Source of the DNA: DATHTC01 sp963746805
GTDB lineage: Bacteria > Actinomycetota > Thermoleophilia > Gaiellales > Gaiellaceae
Direction of reading: 5' to 3'
DNA: 64,000 nt
Assembly: GCA_963746805.1 (NCBI GenBank)
Contig: CAVVCQ010000008.1
Coordinates: 248,001-312,000, forward strand
Shown here in pieces: positions 54,978 to 64,000 of the stretch; position 1 is the stretch's first letter, and each line of letters begins with the position of its first letter. The translations under genes and the position numbers were made by a program. Below the pieces are notes generated by a model. That model was not told the DNA's origin. It did no database searches and saw nothing but the letters and a program-made list of their open reading frames with translations.

Positions 54978-56364
54978 CCGCGACTTGAGGCAGTGCTTCC
55001 GGAGCGAGATACCGAACTTGGGCAGGTCGTGTGTGTTCGGCTCCAGCCAGCAGTGCCTCAAACGCCGCAACGACGGATGTGTCGAACTGAGACTCGACCG
55101 CCTGGGCAAGCCGAAGGCGCGCTACGCGGCTCGGCATCGCTTCACGATACGGGCGGTCTGACGTCATTGCATCGTAGGCGTCGGCAACCGCCACGATCCT
55201 TGCGACGACTGGGATCTCGTCACGGTCGAGACGATCTGGATAGCCATTGCCGTCCACGCGCTCGTGGTGATGACGCACGATGCGTGCGACGTCTTCATAA
55301 CCTTCGACGTTCGCAAGAATCTTCTCTCCGATCGCAGAGTGCTCCTCCATCTGACGTCGCTCGTCGAGGCTGAGAGGGCCGCTCTTCTCAAGGAGACCAA
55401 TGGGCAGGCCGATCTTGCCGATGTCATGAACGAGGCCCGCGAGATGGGCGAGGCGCTGGTCCGCGTCCGACAAGCCCATCCGCGCCGCAATGAGGCGCGC
55501 ATACTCTGCGACGGCGGTCGAGTGTCCAGCTGTGTACTGGTCGCGTGCTTCGAGGGTCGCCACGAGCGCTGACGCGAATGACCAACCAGCGCGTTCGAGC
55601 CTCTCGTTGGCAATGACGAGGTTGTCGGTTAGCTGGCGCTGCCGGTGATAAAGGGTAAATGAACGCTGCGCTGCCGCTGCTGGGACGACGAACAGCGGAA
55701 GCGTCCACGGCGACACCTCTGCGAACGCGAACGCCAAGACAGCGAGGACCGGCGTCGACAGCATGATCGAAGCGAGAATCATCGGCGTGACGGTTGCGAT
55801 CAGCGCCGTCGGGCTTCCGACTCCGCGGATCATGTGCGCGACGACGGCGAACAGGAGGTCGAGGGCGTTCGCGACGATCGCAGCGGCGAGGGTCGCCAGA
55901 ACGAAAGGTTTGAATCCCGTGCCGGACGCGCCGTCCATGACACTGGAAGCGATGACCCCGGTGATCCCCCCCGTGATCGACCGCGTCGCCGTGTAGACAA
56001 GCCACCGCTGGTACTGATTCGCAACGCCGCCGCGCGGGATCAAATCGCCGAGCATCGATGCCGCGCCCACGATCATCGCCGCTAGAGGCCCGAGAAGCAC
56101 GGCGGCGAAGATCGTCGGGAGGAGCGATATTGACTCCTCGGTCCGACTAGTCAGCTTGATGTTCGCCTGCTCCGAGAGGGCAGCGAGCAGCGCGAGCGCC
56201 ACGACAAGCCACCACGCGCCGACTGAAGCGGTACCGAGCAGCGCTCCAAAGAGCCCGATCGAACAAATGGAAACGCCAATCACGTACAGCGTGACCGCAC
56301 CCGCTCCGAATGGGCTGGGAGTACTACGCGCAAAGCTAGCGAGTCCTATTGAAATCTCCCCCAA
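54970..56364 (-). CDS. Membrane-bound HD-GYP phosphodiesterase
   Basis: About 464 residues from a TTG at 56364, although the true start is unsure because no good site precedes it. Six to eight helices (residues 20-235) form a membrane sensor; the HD-GYP domain follows with GHSTAVAEYARLIAARMGL, LAGLVHDIGKIGLPIGLLEK, RHHHERVDGNGYPDRLDRDE and VADAYDAMTSDRPYREAM. These residues bind the metals and cleave cyclic di-GMP. It overlaps the large LuxR regulator by 8 nt, tail to tail, and shares its lower GC. No diguanylate cyclase (GGDEF) gene is in the window. Confidence 0.9.
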   Translation of the reverse strand: MGEISIGLASFARSTPSPFGAGAVTLYVIGVSICSIGLFGALLGTASVGAWWLVVALALLAALSEQANIKLTSRTEESISLLPTIFAAVLLGPLAAMIVGAASMLGDLIPRGGVANQYQRWLVYTATRSITGGITGVIASSVMDGASGTGFKPFVLATLAAAIVANALDLLFAVVAHMIRGVGSPTALIATVTPMILASIMLSTPVLAVLAFAFAEVSPWTLPLFVVPAAAAQRSFTLYHRQRQLTDNLVIANERLERAGWSFASALVATLEARDQYTAGHSTAVAEYARLIAARMGLSDADQRLAHLAGLVHDIGKIGLPIGLLEKSGPLSLDERRQMEEHSAIGEKILANVEGYEDVARIVRHHHERVDGNGYPDRLDRDEIPVVARIVAVADAYDAMTSDRPYREAMPSRVARLRLAQAVESQFDTSVVAAFEALLAGAEHTRPAQVRYLAPEALPQVAVI

Positions 56365-56674
56365 AAGGGTTATAGGCTTCCCGTGCCGTCAGTTCCCCCG
56401 GAAGGGAGATCCTCCATGCGTTCGGTGCTCCGATTCGCTTCACGCGGTGCCGTTATCGCGGGTCTCAAGACCTGGTAGCCCAAAGCCGTCGCAGCCTGCC
56501 GCTTTTCCACACATCGGGTCATCCCCCTGTTGAGGGATTTCCACAGAAAAGTGTGGATACGTTGACAAACCTGCTGCATCTGGGCGGGTTCGGCTCCTAG
56601 AGTCGACCCGGCGTCGGGTCTGGAGCCACCCCTTCGGCCCCGCCCAGATGCACGCTGGTCGCGTGCCAGCGGCG
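56365..56674. other. 310-nt intergenic region with DnaA-box-like sites
   Basis: No CDS is visible. Three sites close to the DnaA box TTATCCACA lie within 58 bp: TTTTCCACA (56503-56511), ATTTCCACA (56537-56545) and TGTGGATAC (56552-56560, minus-strand GTATCCACA). TCCACA/TGTGGA also forms an inverted repeat here. A GGGTCTCAAGACC hairpin lies near 56460. The region is AT-richer than its surroundings. It is flanked by the HD-GYP and LuxR genes, both on the minus strand. Confidence 0.5.
56575..56652 (-). repeat. Nested inverted repeat of 78 nt
   Basis: Outer arms TGCATCTGGGCGGG (56575-56588) and CCCGCCCAGATGCA (56639-56652) are perfect over 14 bp. A middle stem GGCTCC/GGAGCC (56592-56597, 56622-56627) and an inner stem GACCCG/CGGGTC (56605-56610, 56615-56620) fold inside. 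On the minus strand it follows the LuxR gene ending at 56675, so it may be a terminator, but its size and layering exceed that. Confidence 0.75.
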
Positions 56675-57010
56675 CTAGAGGATGATGCCGCGGCGGAAGC
56701 CGACGGCCACCGCGTGCGCGCGCGAGCGGGCCTGCAGCTTCGCCAGCAGGTGACGCACGTGGCTCTTCACCGTCTCCTCCGAGAGGAAGAGCCGCTGTCC
56801 GATCTCGCGGTTCACGAGGCCGTCCGAGATCAGCTGGAGCACCTCGACCTCGCGGGCGGTCGGCTCCTGGCCGAGCTCGCGGAGCGGGCCGGTGAAGGGG
56901 ATCACCTCGCCGGCGGGCGCGGCATTGCGCCGCCGCGAGGCCGCCTCCTCGAACCGGCGACTGTGGTCCATGTACCGGCTCAGGATCTCCTTGCGCTCTG
57001 CAGCGTCCAC
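56675..57010 (-). CDS. LuxR-type regulator with a short N-terminal extension
   Basis: A 111-residue protein. A helical start (DAAERKEILSRYMDHSRRFE) precedes a LuxR-type DNA-binding domain: PTAREVEVLQLISDGLVNRE, IGQRLFLSEETVKSHVRHLL, AKLQARSRAHAVAVGFRRGI. There is no receiver, so the signal must come from a partner protein or dimerisation. It is followed by the nested inverted repeat. The 62 nt upstream to the NlpC gene stop hold its promoter region. Confidence 0.9.
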   Translation of the reverse strand: MDAAERKEILSRYMDHSRRFEEAASRRRNAAPAGEVIPFTGPLRELGQEPTAREVEVLQLISDGLVNREIGQRLFLSEETVKSHVRHLLAKLQARSRAHAVAVGFRRGIIL

Positions 57011-57072
57011 GGACGGACTATCGGCCGCCGAAAAGGGCCGCTTTAGCGCCGCGTCCTACCTCGACTGAGGGA

Positions 57073-57618
57073 TCAGATCCGAAATAGTCGGCGCCGTCGG
57101 GCCGCGAGCGCCTCCGGCTCGGGCTCGTCCACCACCGCTCCGACGCCGTCGCGGCCCGTCGCGTGCAGGATGCGACCCCCGCCGAGCCAGAACGCGATGT
57201 GGTCGGCGGGCCCGTCCGCAGGCCCGTACGTGACGAGGTCGCCGGGCCGGAGCGCGGCCTCCGCGACCTCGACGCCGACGTCCTCCTGCTGGTCTGCATC
57301 GCGCGGCACGACCCTCCCCGCGCGCCGGTAGGCCACGTGGACGAGGCCGGAGCAGTCGATCCCGCGCTCCGTCAGGCCGCCCCACTCGTAGGGGACGCCG
57401 AGGAACCGCCGCGCCTCCTCGAGCGGTTCGCCGCGGAGCTCGTCGAGGCGGATCCAGCCGGGATAGTCGTACAGCGTCCGCACGCGGGCCCAGCCGTCGC
57501 GCTCCTCTTCCACCCACAACGGCTCGGCGAGGATGGCCTGCGTCACCTGCTCGGCCGCGTCGTCCGGCTCCGCCCGGAGCGCCGCCACGTCGACGGCGCA
57601 GCTCCTCAGCTCGGCCAC
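57073..57618 (-). CDS. SH3-NlpC/P60 cell-wall peptidase
   Basis: A 181-residue protein from GTG at 57618. Residues 1-65 form an SH3-like segment (EPLWVEEERDGWARVRTLYD, YPGWIRLDEL). The NlpC/P60 domain follows with the catalytic Cys in ERGIDCSGLVHVAYRRAG, His in GPADHIAFWLGGGRILHATG and a third polar residue nearby. This is the arrangement of gamma-D-glutamyl-L-diamino-acid endopeptidases such as YkfC. No signal peptide is seen, so it acts inside the cell on imported peptides. Its start overlaps the cupin stop. Confidence 0.9.
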   Translation of the reverse strand: MAELRSCAVDVAALRAEPDDAAEQVTQAILAEPLWVEEERDGWARVRTLYDYPGWIRLDELRGEPLEEARRFLGVPYEWGGLTERGIDCSGLVHVAYRRAGRVVPRDADQQEDVGVEVAEAALRPGDLVTYGPADGPADHIAFWLGGGRILHATGRDGVGAVVDEPEPEALAARRRRLFRI

Positions 57619-58129
57619 GGCGCCCGCGCCGGCTCGGGATCCGGCTGCCCCGCATAGGCCTCGCGCGGCGAGTCGGTCTCCTGCGCCACCGATGCGCCTT
57701 GGCGCGCAGCCAGCTCGTTCACCGGGTACCGGATCGCCCGGCCCGGGATCCGCGAGCCGAGCATCAGGATCGCGCACGGCCCGTCGCCGGCGCCGACGGT
57801 GATGTGCGCCGTCCCGTTCGGGCAGTGGAAGTAGTCCCACTGGTTCAGCCGCCGCTCCTCGCCCTCGACGATCAGCAGGCACTCCCCCTCGAGCACGAAG
57901 AACCCCTCCTGCGCATCCTCCGCGTGGTACATCCCACTCGCTTCGCCCGGCTGCACGACGTGGACGCCGATCCCGATCTGGCGGCTGGTCTCGTCCGGAG
58001 CCTCGAACACGCACCACGTGCCGCTGCCGCGGATCGTCTCCCACGCGATCTCGCGCGCGTTGACGATGAACCAGCCGTCACCCTCGGGGACGAGCCCGTG
58101 CTCCGTCTCGCGAAGGCGCGCCTCGTCCA

Positions 58130-58130
<1 letters not shown>
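57606..58130 (-). CDS. Cupin-domain protein
   Basis: A 174-residue protein with one cupin barrel: GIGVHVVQPGEASGMYHAED, AQEGFFVLEGECLLIVEGEE, WDYFHCPNGTAHITVGAGDG. The first cupin motif has His and Glu ligands, and the second has the His in TAHI. It overlaps both neighbours (TGATG with the ATPase, 13 nt with the peptidase). It may be a sugar or peptide isomerase or a binding protein; the substrate is unknown. Confidence 0.88.
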
Positions 58131-59214
<1,084 letters not shown>

Positions 59215-59218
<4 letters not shown>

Positions 59219-60234
59219 GCCGCCGCCTCCTGGCGCGAGCGCTGCCACTCGTCGACCGGAACGGGGTTGAAGCACGCAACGAAGTGCCCCGGCTCGATCT
59301 CGACGAGCGGCGGTACCTCGCGGCGCGACTGCTCGACCTCGTACCGGCAGCGCGGCGCGAACGGACACTCCTGCGGCGCGGTGAGCATGTCGCGCGGGTT
59401 GCCCTCGATCGGCTTGAGCCGCTCCCGGCGCCCGGCGTCGAGGCGCGGCACCGACTGGAGCAGGCCGAGCGTGTACGGGTGCCTCGGGGTGGCGAAGATC
59501 GCCTCCACCGGTCCGGTCTCCATGAACAGGCCGCCGTACATCACGTTCACGCGCTCGCACATGCCGGCGACGACGCCCAGGTCGTGGGTGATCATCACCA
59601 GCGCCGTGCGGTGCTCGCGCACGAGCTCCTTGAGCAAGGCGAGGATCTGCGCCTGGATCGTCACGTCGAGCGCCGTCGTGGGCTCGTCGGCGATGAGGAC
59701 CTTCGGCTCGCACGCGAGCGCCATCGCGATCATCGCGCGCTGCCGCATCCCGCCGGAGAACTGGTGCGGATAGTCCTTGAGGCGCATCTTCGCGCTCGGG
59801 ATCCCGACCTGGTCGAGGAGCTCCGCCGCGCGCGCGTCGCCGGCCTTCTTGTCCATGCCGAAGTGCGTCTCGAGCGCCTCGCGGATCTGCCGCCCGATCG
59901 TCAGCACCGGGTTCAGGGACGTCATCGGGTCCTGGAAGATCATCGCGATCTCCTTGCCCCTGATCTTGCGGAGCTCCGCGTCGTCCATCTGGACGAGGTC
60001 CTGTCCCTCGAACAGGGCACGTCCCTGCGTCACCCGGCCGTTCCGGGCGAGGATCCCGAGCACAGCGAGCGAGGTCACCGACTTGCCGCAGCCCGACTCG
60101 CCCACGATCCCGAGCGTCTCGCCGGGCCGGATCTCGAAGGAGATCCCGTTGACGGCATGGACGAGGCCGCGCTCCGTGCCGAAACGCACGTGGAGGTCCT
60201 CGACCTTGAGGAGCGGCTCGCCGTTCGCGCTCAC
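59215..60234 (-). CDS. Peptide ABC transporter ATPase, OppD/DppD type
   Basis: A 339-residue ATPase: Walker A GIVGESGCGKSVTSLAVLG, signature FSGGMRQRAMIAMALA, Walker B VLIADEPTTALDVTIQAQIL and the Cys cluster CPFAPRCRYEVEQ. The GMRQR signature separates it from the OppF-type partner. The GTG start overlaps the permease stop as GTGA. Confidence 0.94.
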
Positions 60235-61133
60235 GCGCGGCCCCGGAGCTTCGGGTCGAGGGCCTCGCGGAGCGCGTCGCCGATGAGGTTGAAGCCGAGC
60301 ACGGACATCACGATCGCGAAGCCCGGCGCGAGCGCGAGGTGCGGCCCGGACTGGAAGTAGCGGTTCACGCCCGAGAGCATCGTCCCCCACTCGGGCGTCG
60401 CCGGGTCCTGCGGCCCGAGCCCGAGGAAGCCGAGACCGGCGACGTCGATGATCGCGGTCGCGAGCGCGAGCGTCCCCTGGACGATCACGGGCGAGACGGA
60501 GTTCGGGAGGATGTGCGAGGAGAGGATCGTCCGGCGCGGCACGCCGATCGCACGAGCCGCGAGCACGAAGTCGTTTTCGCGCTGCGCGAGCACGGAGCCG
60601 CGCAGGAGCCGCGCGAAGATCGGGACGTTCACCACCCCGACGGCGATCATGATCTGCCAGAGGCCGGGACCGAGGAGCGCCACGATCCCGACGGCCATGA
60701 GAAAGCCGGGGATCGAGAGCATCACGTCCATCGAGCGCATGATCACCGTGTCGACCCACCCGCCGAGGTAGCCGGCGGCCGCGCCGAGCACGATGCCGAT
60801 GGAGAGGCCGACCGCGACGGAGACGACGCCGATGATGAGCGAGTAGCGGGCCCCGTAGATGATCCGGGAGAGCTCGTCGCGAGCGAGCTCGTCGAGGCCG
60901 AGCCAGTGCTCGCGCGAGGGGCCGTCGAACGCGTTCGCGAGGCCGAGGCCCTCGCGCGGCCCGTACTGGGCGAGGAGCGGCGCGAACACCGCGATGAAGA
61001 CGAAGAACGTGACCATCCCGGCGCCCACCCAGAACCCCGGGTCGCGCTTGAGCCGGCGCCAGGCATCGGCCCAGAGGCCGCCGCCCGGCCGCTCGAGCTG
61101 GACTTCTCTCGACTCGAGTTCGGCAATCGACAT
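60231..61133 (-). CDS. Peptide ABC transporter permease, OppC/DppC type
   Basis: A 300-residue protein with the N-terminal amphipathic helix (ADAWRRLKRDPGFWVGAGM) and six helices. It carries the OppC-type LGLDELARDELSRIIYGARY segment and the EAA loop VLAARAIGVPRRTILSSHIL. It pairs with the OppB-type permease encoded upstream, with TGATG overlap. Confidence 0.94.
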   Translation of the reverse strand: MSIAELESREVQLERPGGGLWADAWRRLKRDPGFWVGAGMVTFFVFIAVFAPLLAQYGPREGLGLANAFDGPSREHWLGLDELARDELSRIIYGARYSLIIGVVSVAVGLSIGIVLGAAAGYLGGWVDTVIMRSMDVMLSIPGFLMAVGIVALLGPGLWQIMIAVGVVNVPIFARLLRGSVLAQRENDFVLAARAIGVPRRTILSSHILPNSVSPVIVQGTLALATAIIDVAGLGFLGLGPQDPATPEWGTMLSGVNRYFQSGPHLALAPGFAIVMSVLGFNLIGDALREALDPKLRGRA

Positions 61134-62137
61134 CAGCTGAGCCTGATCCGCGGGTTGATGAAGCCGTAGGAGACGTCGACGATCAGGTTGACCAGCACGA
61201 AGACGAGCGCGAGGAACAGGATCCCGCCCTGGAGCACGGGGAAGTTGCGGTCCTCGATCGCCTGGACGAGCCACGTGCCCATCCCCGGCCACGCGAACAC
61301 GGTCTCGGTGAGCACCGCCCCGGAGAGCAGCAGCCCGACCTGGAGGCCGATGATCGTCGACACCGGCAGCAGCGCGTTACGGAGCACGTGCCGGGCGTCG
61401 ACGGCCCGCGGATGGACGCCCTTCGCGCGCGCTGTACGGACGTAGTCCTCGTTCTGGACGTCGAGCACGGCGGCGCGGGTGATGCGGGCGATGATCGCGA
61501 GCGGGATCGTCCCGAGCGCGATCGCGGGAAGGATCAGATGCTTGATCGCGTCCCAGAGCGCCTCCCAGTTGCGCGTCAGGATCGCGTCGAGGACGTAGAA
61601 GTTCGTCGGGTGCTCGAGGTCGATGAGGACCGAGAGCCGGCCCACGGTCGGGAGCCAGCCGAGCTCGACCGCGAAGATGAACTTCAGCAGGATCGCGAGA
61701 AAGAAGATCGGGATCGATATCCCGAGCAGGGACGCGATCAGGCTGCCGTGGTCTAACCAGGTGTCGTGTTTCTTTGCGGCGAAGAACCCGAGCGGGACGC
61801 CGACGAAGGTCGAGAAGAGCATCGCGGCGACGGCGAGCTCGACCGTCGCGGGAAACCGCAGCTTCAGCTCCTCGAGGACGGGCTGGCGCGACGTGATCGA
61901 GTCGCCGAAGTCGAAGCTGGCGGTCTTCTTCAGGAAGTGCCAGTACTGGACGTAGACGGGCTGGTCGAGGCCGTACTGGCGCTCGATCGCCGCCACCGCC
62001 TCCGGGGTCGCCCGCTCACCGAGGAGCGCCTCGGCGGGGCCGCCGGGCAGCGCCCGGATCCAGAAGAAGACGAGCAGCGACAGCCCGAGCAGGATCGGGA
62101 CGAGCAGGAGCAGCCGACGGACGATGAACCGCAACAA
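61133..62137 (-). CDS. Peptide ABC transporter permease, OppB/DppB type
   Basis: A 334-residue protein: IVRRLLLLVPILLGLSLLVF at the start, the periplasmic loop LPGGPAEALLGERATPEAVA, six helices and the EAA loop VRTARAKGVHPRAVDARHVL. It lies 47 nt after the binding-protein gene. Confidence 0.95.
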   Translation of the reverse strand: MLRFIVRRLLLLVPILLGLSLLVFFWIRALPGGPAEALLGERATPEAVAAIERQYGLDQPVYVQYWHFLKKTASFDFGDSITSRQPVLEELKLRFPATVELAVAAMLFSTFVGVPLGFFAAKKHDTWLDHGSLIASLLGISIPIFFLAILLKFIFAVELGWLPTVGRLSVLIDLEHPTNFYVLDAILTRNWEALWDAIKHLILPAIALGTIPLAIIARITRAAVLDVQNEDYVRTARAKGVHPRAVDARHVLRNALLPVSTIIGLQVGLLLSGAVLTETVFAWPGMGTWLVQAIEDRNFPVLQGGILFLALVFVLVNLIVDVSYGFINPRIRLS

Positions 62138-62184
62138 TTCAGGTTCTCGTCCGTCGGCGTTCCTGCTTCAGCTCGTTCCTACTC

Positions 62185-63885
62185 CTACTGCTGGATGGTC
62201 ACCGGAGCGAACGACTCGAGCGAGACGGGGCTCGGCTCGTAGCCGCTCACGTTCGCCGCGAAGGCGAGCGCCGGCTTCGTGTGGACGTAGGGGACGCCCG
62301 GAAGGAACTCCATGATCTTCCGGTTCGCCTCCTGGTAGGCCTGCTCGCGGGCCTCGAGGTCGGTCTCGGTCTCCGCATCCGCAAGCGACGTGTGGATGTC
62401 CTGGTTCGTGAAGCCCCAGGCCTTCTGCGGGTTCTGGAAGAACGTGCCGACGAAGTTGTCCGGGTCACCGTAGTCGCCCGTCCAGCCCAGGAGGTAGACC
62501 TGGGCGTTGCCCTCGTCGACGTTGCCGAGGTAGTCCGGGCTCCACGGCGCCGTCTTCGGCGTCACCTTGAACCCGGACTGCTCCAGGCTCTGGCGGAACG
62601 CCTCGAAGTTGCGCTTCGGATCCGGCATGTACGGCCGGGAGACGTCGCTCGGGTACCAGAACTCGATCGGCACCGGCAGCGTCAGCCCCGCCTCCTGGAG
62701 GAGCTGCTTCGACTTCTCCGGGTCGAACTCGTACTCGGTCACGTCGTCGGCGTAGCCGGTGACCTCCGGCGGCATGAACTCCTTCGCCACCTCACCGCGG
62801 CCGCCGTAGAAGTTGTCCACGACCTCCTGGCGGTTCAGGCCGTGGGCGATCGCCTGACGGACCTTCGGGTTGTCGAGCGGCTTCTTCGCCTGGTTGAACC
62901 CGACGTAGCCGACGTTGAACGCCGGGCGGTCGAGGACCTGCAGGTTGTCGTCACCCTCGATCGCCTCGATGTCCTGCGGCTCCACGAGGTCGTAGCCCTG
63001 GATCTCGCCGGTCTGGAGCGCCTGGAGACGCGCCGCGTTGTCCGGGATCGGGCGGAAGATGACCTTGTCGAGCTTGGCCTTGTCGCCCCAGTAGTCGTCG
63101 TTGCGGGCGATCGTGAGGCGGTCGCCGCGGGTCCACGACTCGAACTTGAACGGCCCTGTGCCGATCGGGTGCTCGGTGCCGAACGACCCGGTCGGGCGGA
63201 ACACGCCCTCGTCGTCGACGGTGCCCTCGTTGGCGCCGAACTCCTCGAGCGCCTTCGGGCTCGCCATCGCGAACGCCGTCAGCGAGAGGGCTCCGAGAAT
63301 CGCCGAGGACGGCTTCGTCAGCTTGAGCTCGACCGTGCCCTCGTCGACGGCGGTGCAGCTCTCGTAGTAGCTGTCCGCGGGTGCGCCGCTCTCGGGATCG
63401 GTCTTGGCGAAGCCGCCGAAGACGGTCTGCCAGTAGTACGAGGCGCTCGGGTTCTGGAACGAGCCCTCGAAGTTGAACCAGCGGTCGAAGTTGACGCAGG
63501 CAGCCTCGGCGTTGAAGGGCTCGCCGTCGTGGAACGTGACGCCCTCCTGCAGCTCGAAGGTGTACGTCAGCCCGTCGTCGCTGATCTCCCAGCTCTTGGC
63601 AAGGCCGGGCTCGAGCTCGGTCGTGCCGGGCTTGAGCGAGACGAGCGTCTCGAAGATCTGGTCGATGACGCGCAGCGACTCGCCATCCGACACGAGCGCT
63701 CCGTCGAGCACGACGGGATCGGATGCGGTGCCGAAGACGAGCGTGCCACCGCTGGCACCCTCCTCGGACGTGCCGGTCGCGGCGCCGGAGCCCTCCTCGT
63801 CATCGTCACCACCGCACCCGGCTGCAGCGAGCGCGAGCGCGAGCATGGCTATGAGTAGAAGGACGCGGTACGGCGTTACCCTCAC
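62185..63885 (-). CDS. Peptide ABC transporter binding lipoprotein
   Basis: A 566-residue family 5 binding protein. The signal ends in a lipobox (ALAAAGCGG) so the protein is lipid-anchored, unlike the sugar-binding proteins here. Features: FEPLVSLKPGTTELEPGLA-like start (IFETLVSLKPGTTELEPGLA), SWEISDDGLTYTFELQEGVT, FHDGEPFNAEAACVNFDRW, NVGYVGFNQAKKPLDNPKVR and QAIAHGLNRQEVVDNFYGGR. AAAGGAG is 7 nt before the GTG at 63885. It is the first gene of the operon with OppB, C, D, F, cupin and NlpC. Confidence 0.94.
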   Translation of the reverse strand: MRVTPYRVLLLIAMLALALAAAGCGGDDDEEGSGAATGTSEEGASGGTLVFGTASDPVVLDGALVSDGESLRVIDQIFETLVSLKPGTTELEPGLAKSWEISDDGLTYTFELQEGVTFHDGEPFNAEAACVNFDRWFNFEGSFQNPSASYYWQTVFGGFAKTDPESGAPADSYYESCTAVDEGTVELKLTKPSSAILGALSLTAFAMASPKALEEFGANEGTVDDEGVFRPTGSFGTEHPIGTGPFKFESWTRGDRLTIARNDDYWGDKAKLDKVIFRPIPDNAARLQALQTGEIQGYDLVEPQDIEAIEGDDNLQVLDRPAFNVGYVGFNQAKKPLDNPKVRQAIAHGLNRQEVVDNFYGGRGEVAKEFMPPEVTGYADDVTEYEFDPEKSKQLLQEAGLTLPVPIEFWYPSDVSRPYMPDPKRNFEAFRQSLEQSGFKVTPKTAPWSPDYLGNVDEGNAQVYLLGWTGDYGDPDNFVGTFFQNPQKAWGFTNQDIHTSLADAETETDLEAREQAYQEANRKIMEFLPGVPYVHTKPALAFAANVSGYEPSPVSLESFAPVTIQQ

Positions 63886-64000
63886 GTGGGTCTCCTTTCG
63901 AACGGCGGCGTGGGGAACGTGCGCAGGGGGGCAAGTATCGAGGACCGGTGCGCGGGCGGCAAGCGGGAGGTGTCCCCGTAACGCGGAATGAACACGAAGG
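63886..64000. other. Edge intergenic region
   Basis: These 115 nt hold the ribosome binding site of the peptide-binding protein at their start and probably its promoter. No reading frame, repeat or hairpin of note is seen. Confidence 0.4.

Noticed and set aside
56440..56500. GGGTCTCAAGACC then GGTAGCC, reminiscent of the 3' half of a c-di-GMP riboswitch, next to an HD-GYP gene
   Set aside because: The upstream GCAAAGCC and downstream GGGTTGCC parts are missing, and the orientation points away from the HD-GYP gene with no downstream target on that strand.

Overview
The window is 64 kb of very GC-rich bacterial chromosome with no rRNA, tRNA, CRISPR array, transposase or phage gene that I can recognise. 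GTG starts are common, and 4-nt ATGA/GTGA start-stop overlaps run through long gene strings. There is an ECF sigma factor, a Roadblock/LC7-like protein and MalK-type sugar ABC systems without lipobox binding proteins. This fits a high-GC actinobacterium, most likely of the Thermoleophilia (Gaiellales/Solirubrobacterales) type. The placement is inference from style, because no marker RNA is present. About fifteen genes between 1.4 and 40.7 kb are broken by one or more single-base shifts in short G/C runs, while the remaining 23 kb has none. Because the broken set includes murI and no internal stops accumulate, I treat these as probable sequencing or assembly indels and annotate whole genes across them.

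Layout. 0-1.3 kb (minus): Roadblock-like protein, small anchored protein, pyrE, and the first codons of an HU-like protein. 1.4-5 kb: a YihY membrane protein converging on murI-rph-mgtC-rdgB. 5-9.7 kb (plus): a secreted S15-type hydrolase, a branched-chain-amino-acid-type binding protein, a secreted protein and a DUF72 protein. 9.8-16.6 kb: an ECF sigma factor with its membrane partner, a serine hydrolase, NUDIX and GNAT genes, and a coupled alkA-GNAT-hydrolase-rhodanese operon. 16.7-26 kb (minus): a complete starch/maltodextrin operon (binding protein, two permeases, intracellular GH13, MalK, secreted GH13 amylase). It is read divergently from a LacI-family regulator. 27-31.7 kb (minus): a second sugar ABC operon with a YesL-like membrane protein. 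31.8-38.4 kb: tyrosine catabolism genes (hmgA, hppD), an ABC exporter pair, a cation efflux protein and a DUF2071 protein.

39-43 kb holds small orphans, a FabL-like reductase, a methyltransferase, and proline dehydrogenase behind a 371-nt structured non-coding leader. 43-50.5 kb carries an uncharacterised gene group beside xseAB (including a two-TM coiled-coil protein), a cyclic-nucleotide-binding protein, glycerate kinase, an LPG-synthase-type membrane protein and a GT4 glycosyltransferase. 50.5-57 kb is a signalling block: receiver protein, adenosine-deaminase-like enzyme, small LuxR protein, large MalT-like ATPase regulator, membrane HD-GYP protein and another LuxR protein. The central two genes have visibly lower GC, with the change falling inside the regulator gene. 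An intergenic region with DnaA-box-like sites and a large nested inverted repeat lies on the other side. 57-63.9 kb (minus) is one coupled operon: peptide ABC transporter (binding protein, two permeases, two ATPases), a cupin and an SH3-NlpC/P60 peptidase. It reads as a cell-wall-peptide uptake and cleavage unit.

The points I think most worth checking are the 371-nt leader before proline dehydrogenase, the composition island with its nested repeat, the matching hairpins behind both sugar-binding-protein genes, the GTGTCAGACAC dispersed repeat and the palindrome on the alkA start.
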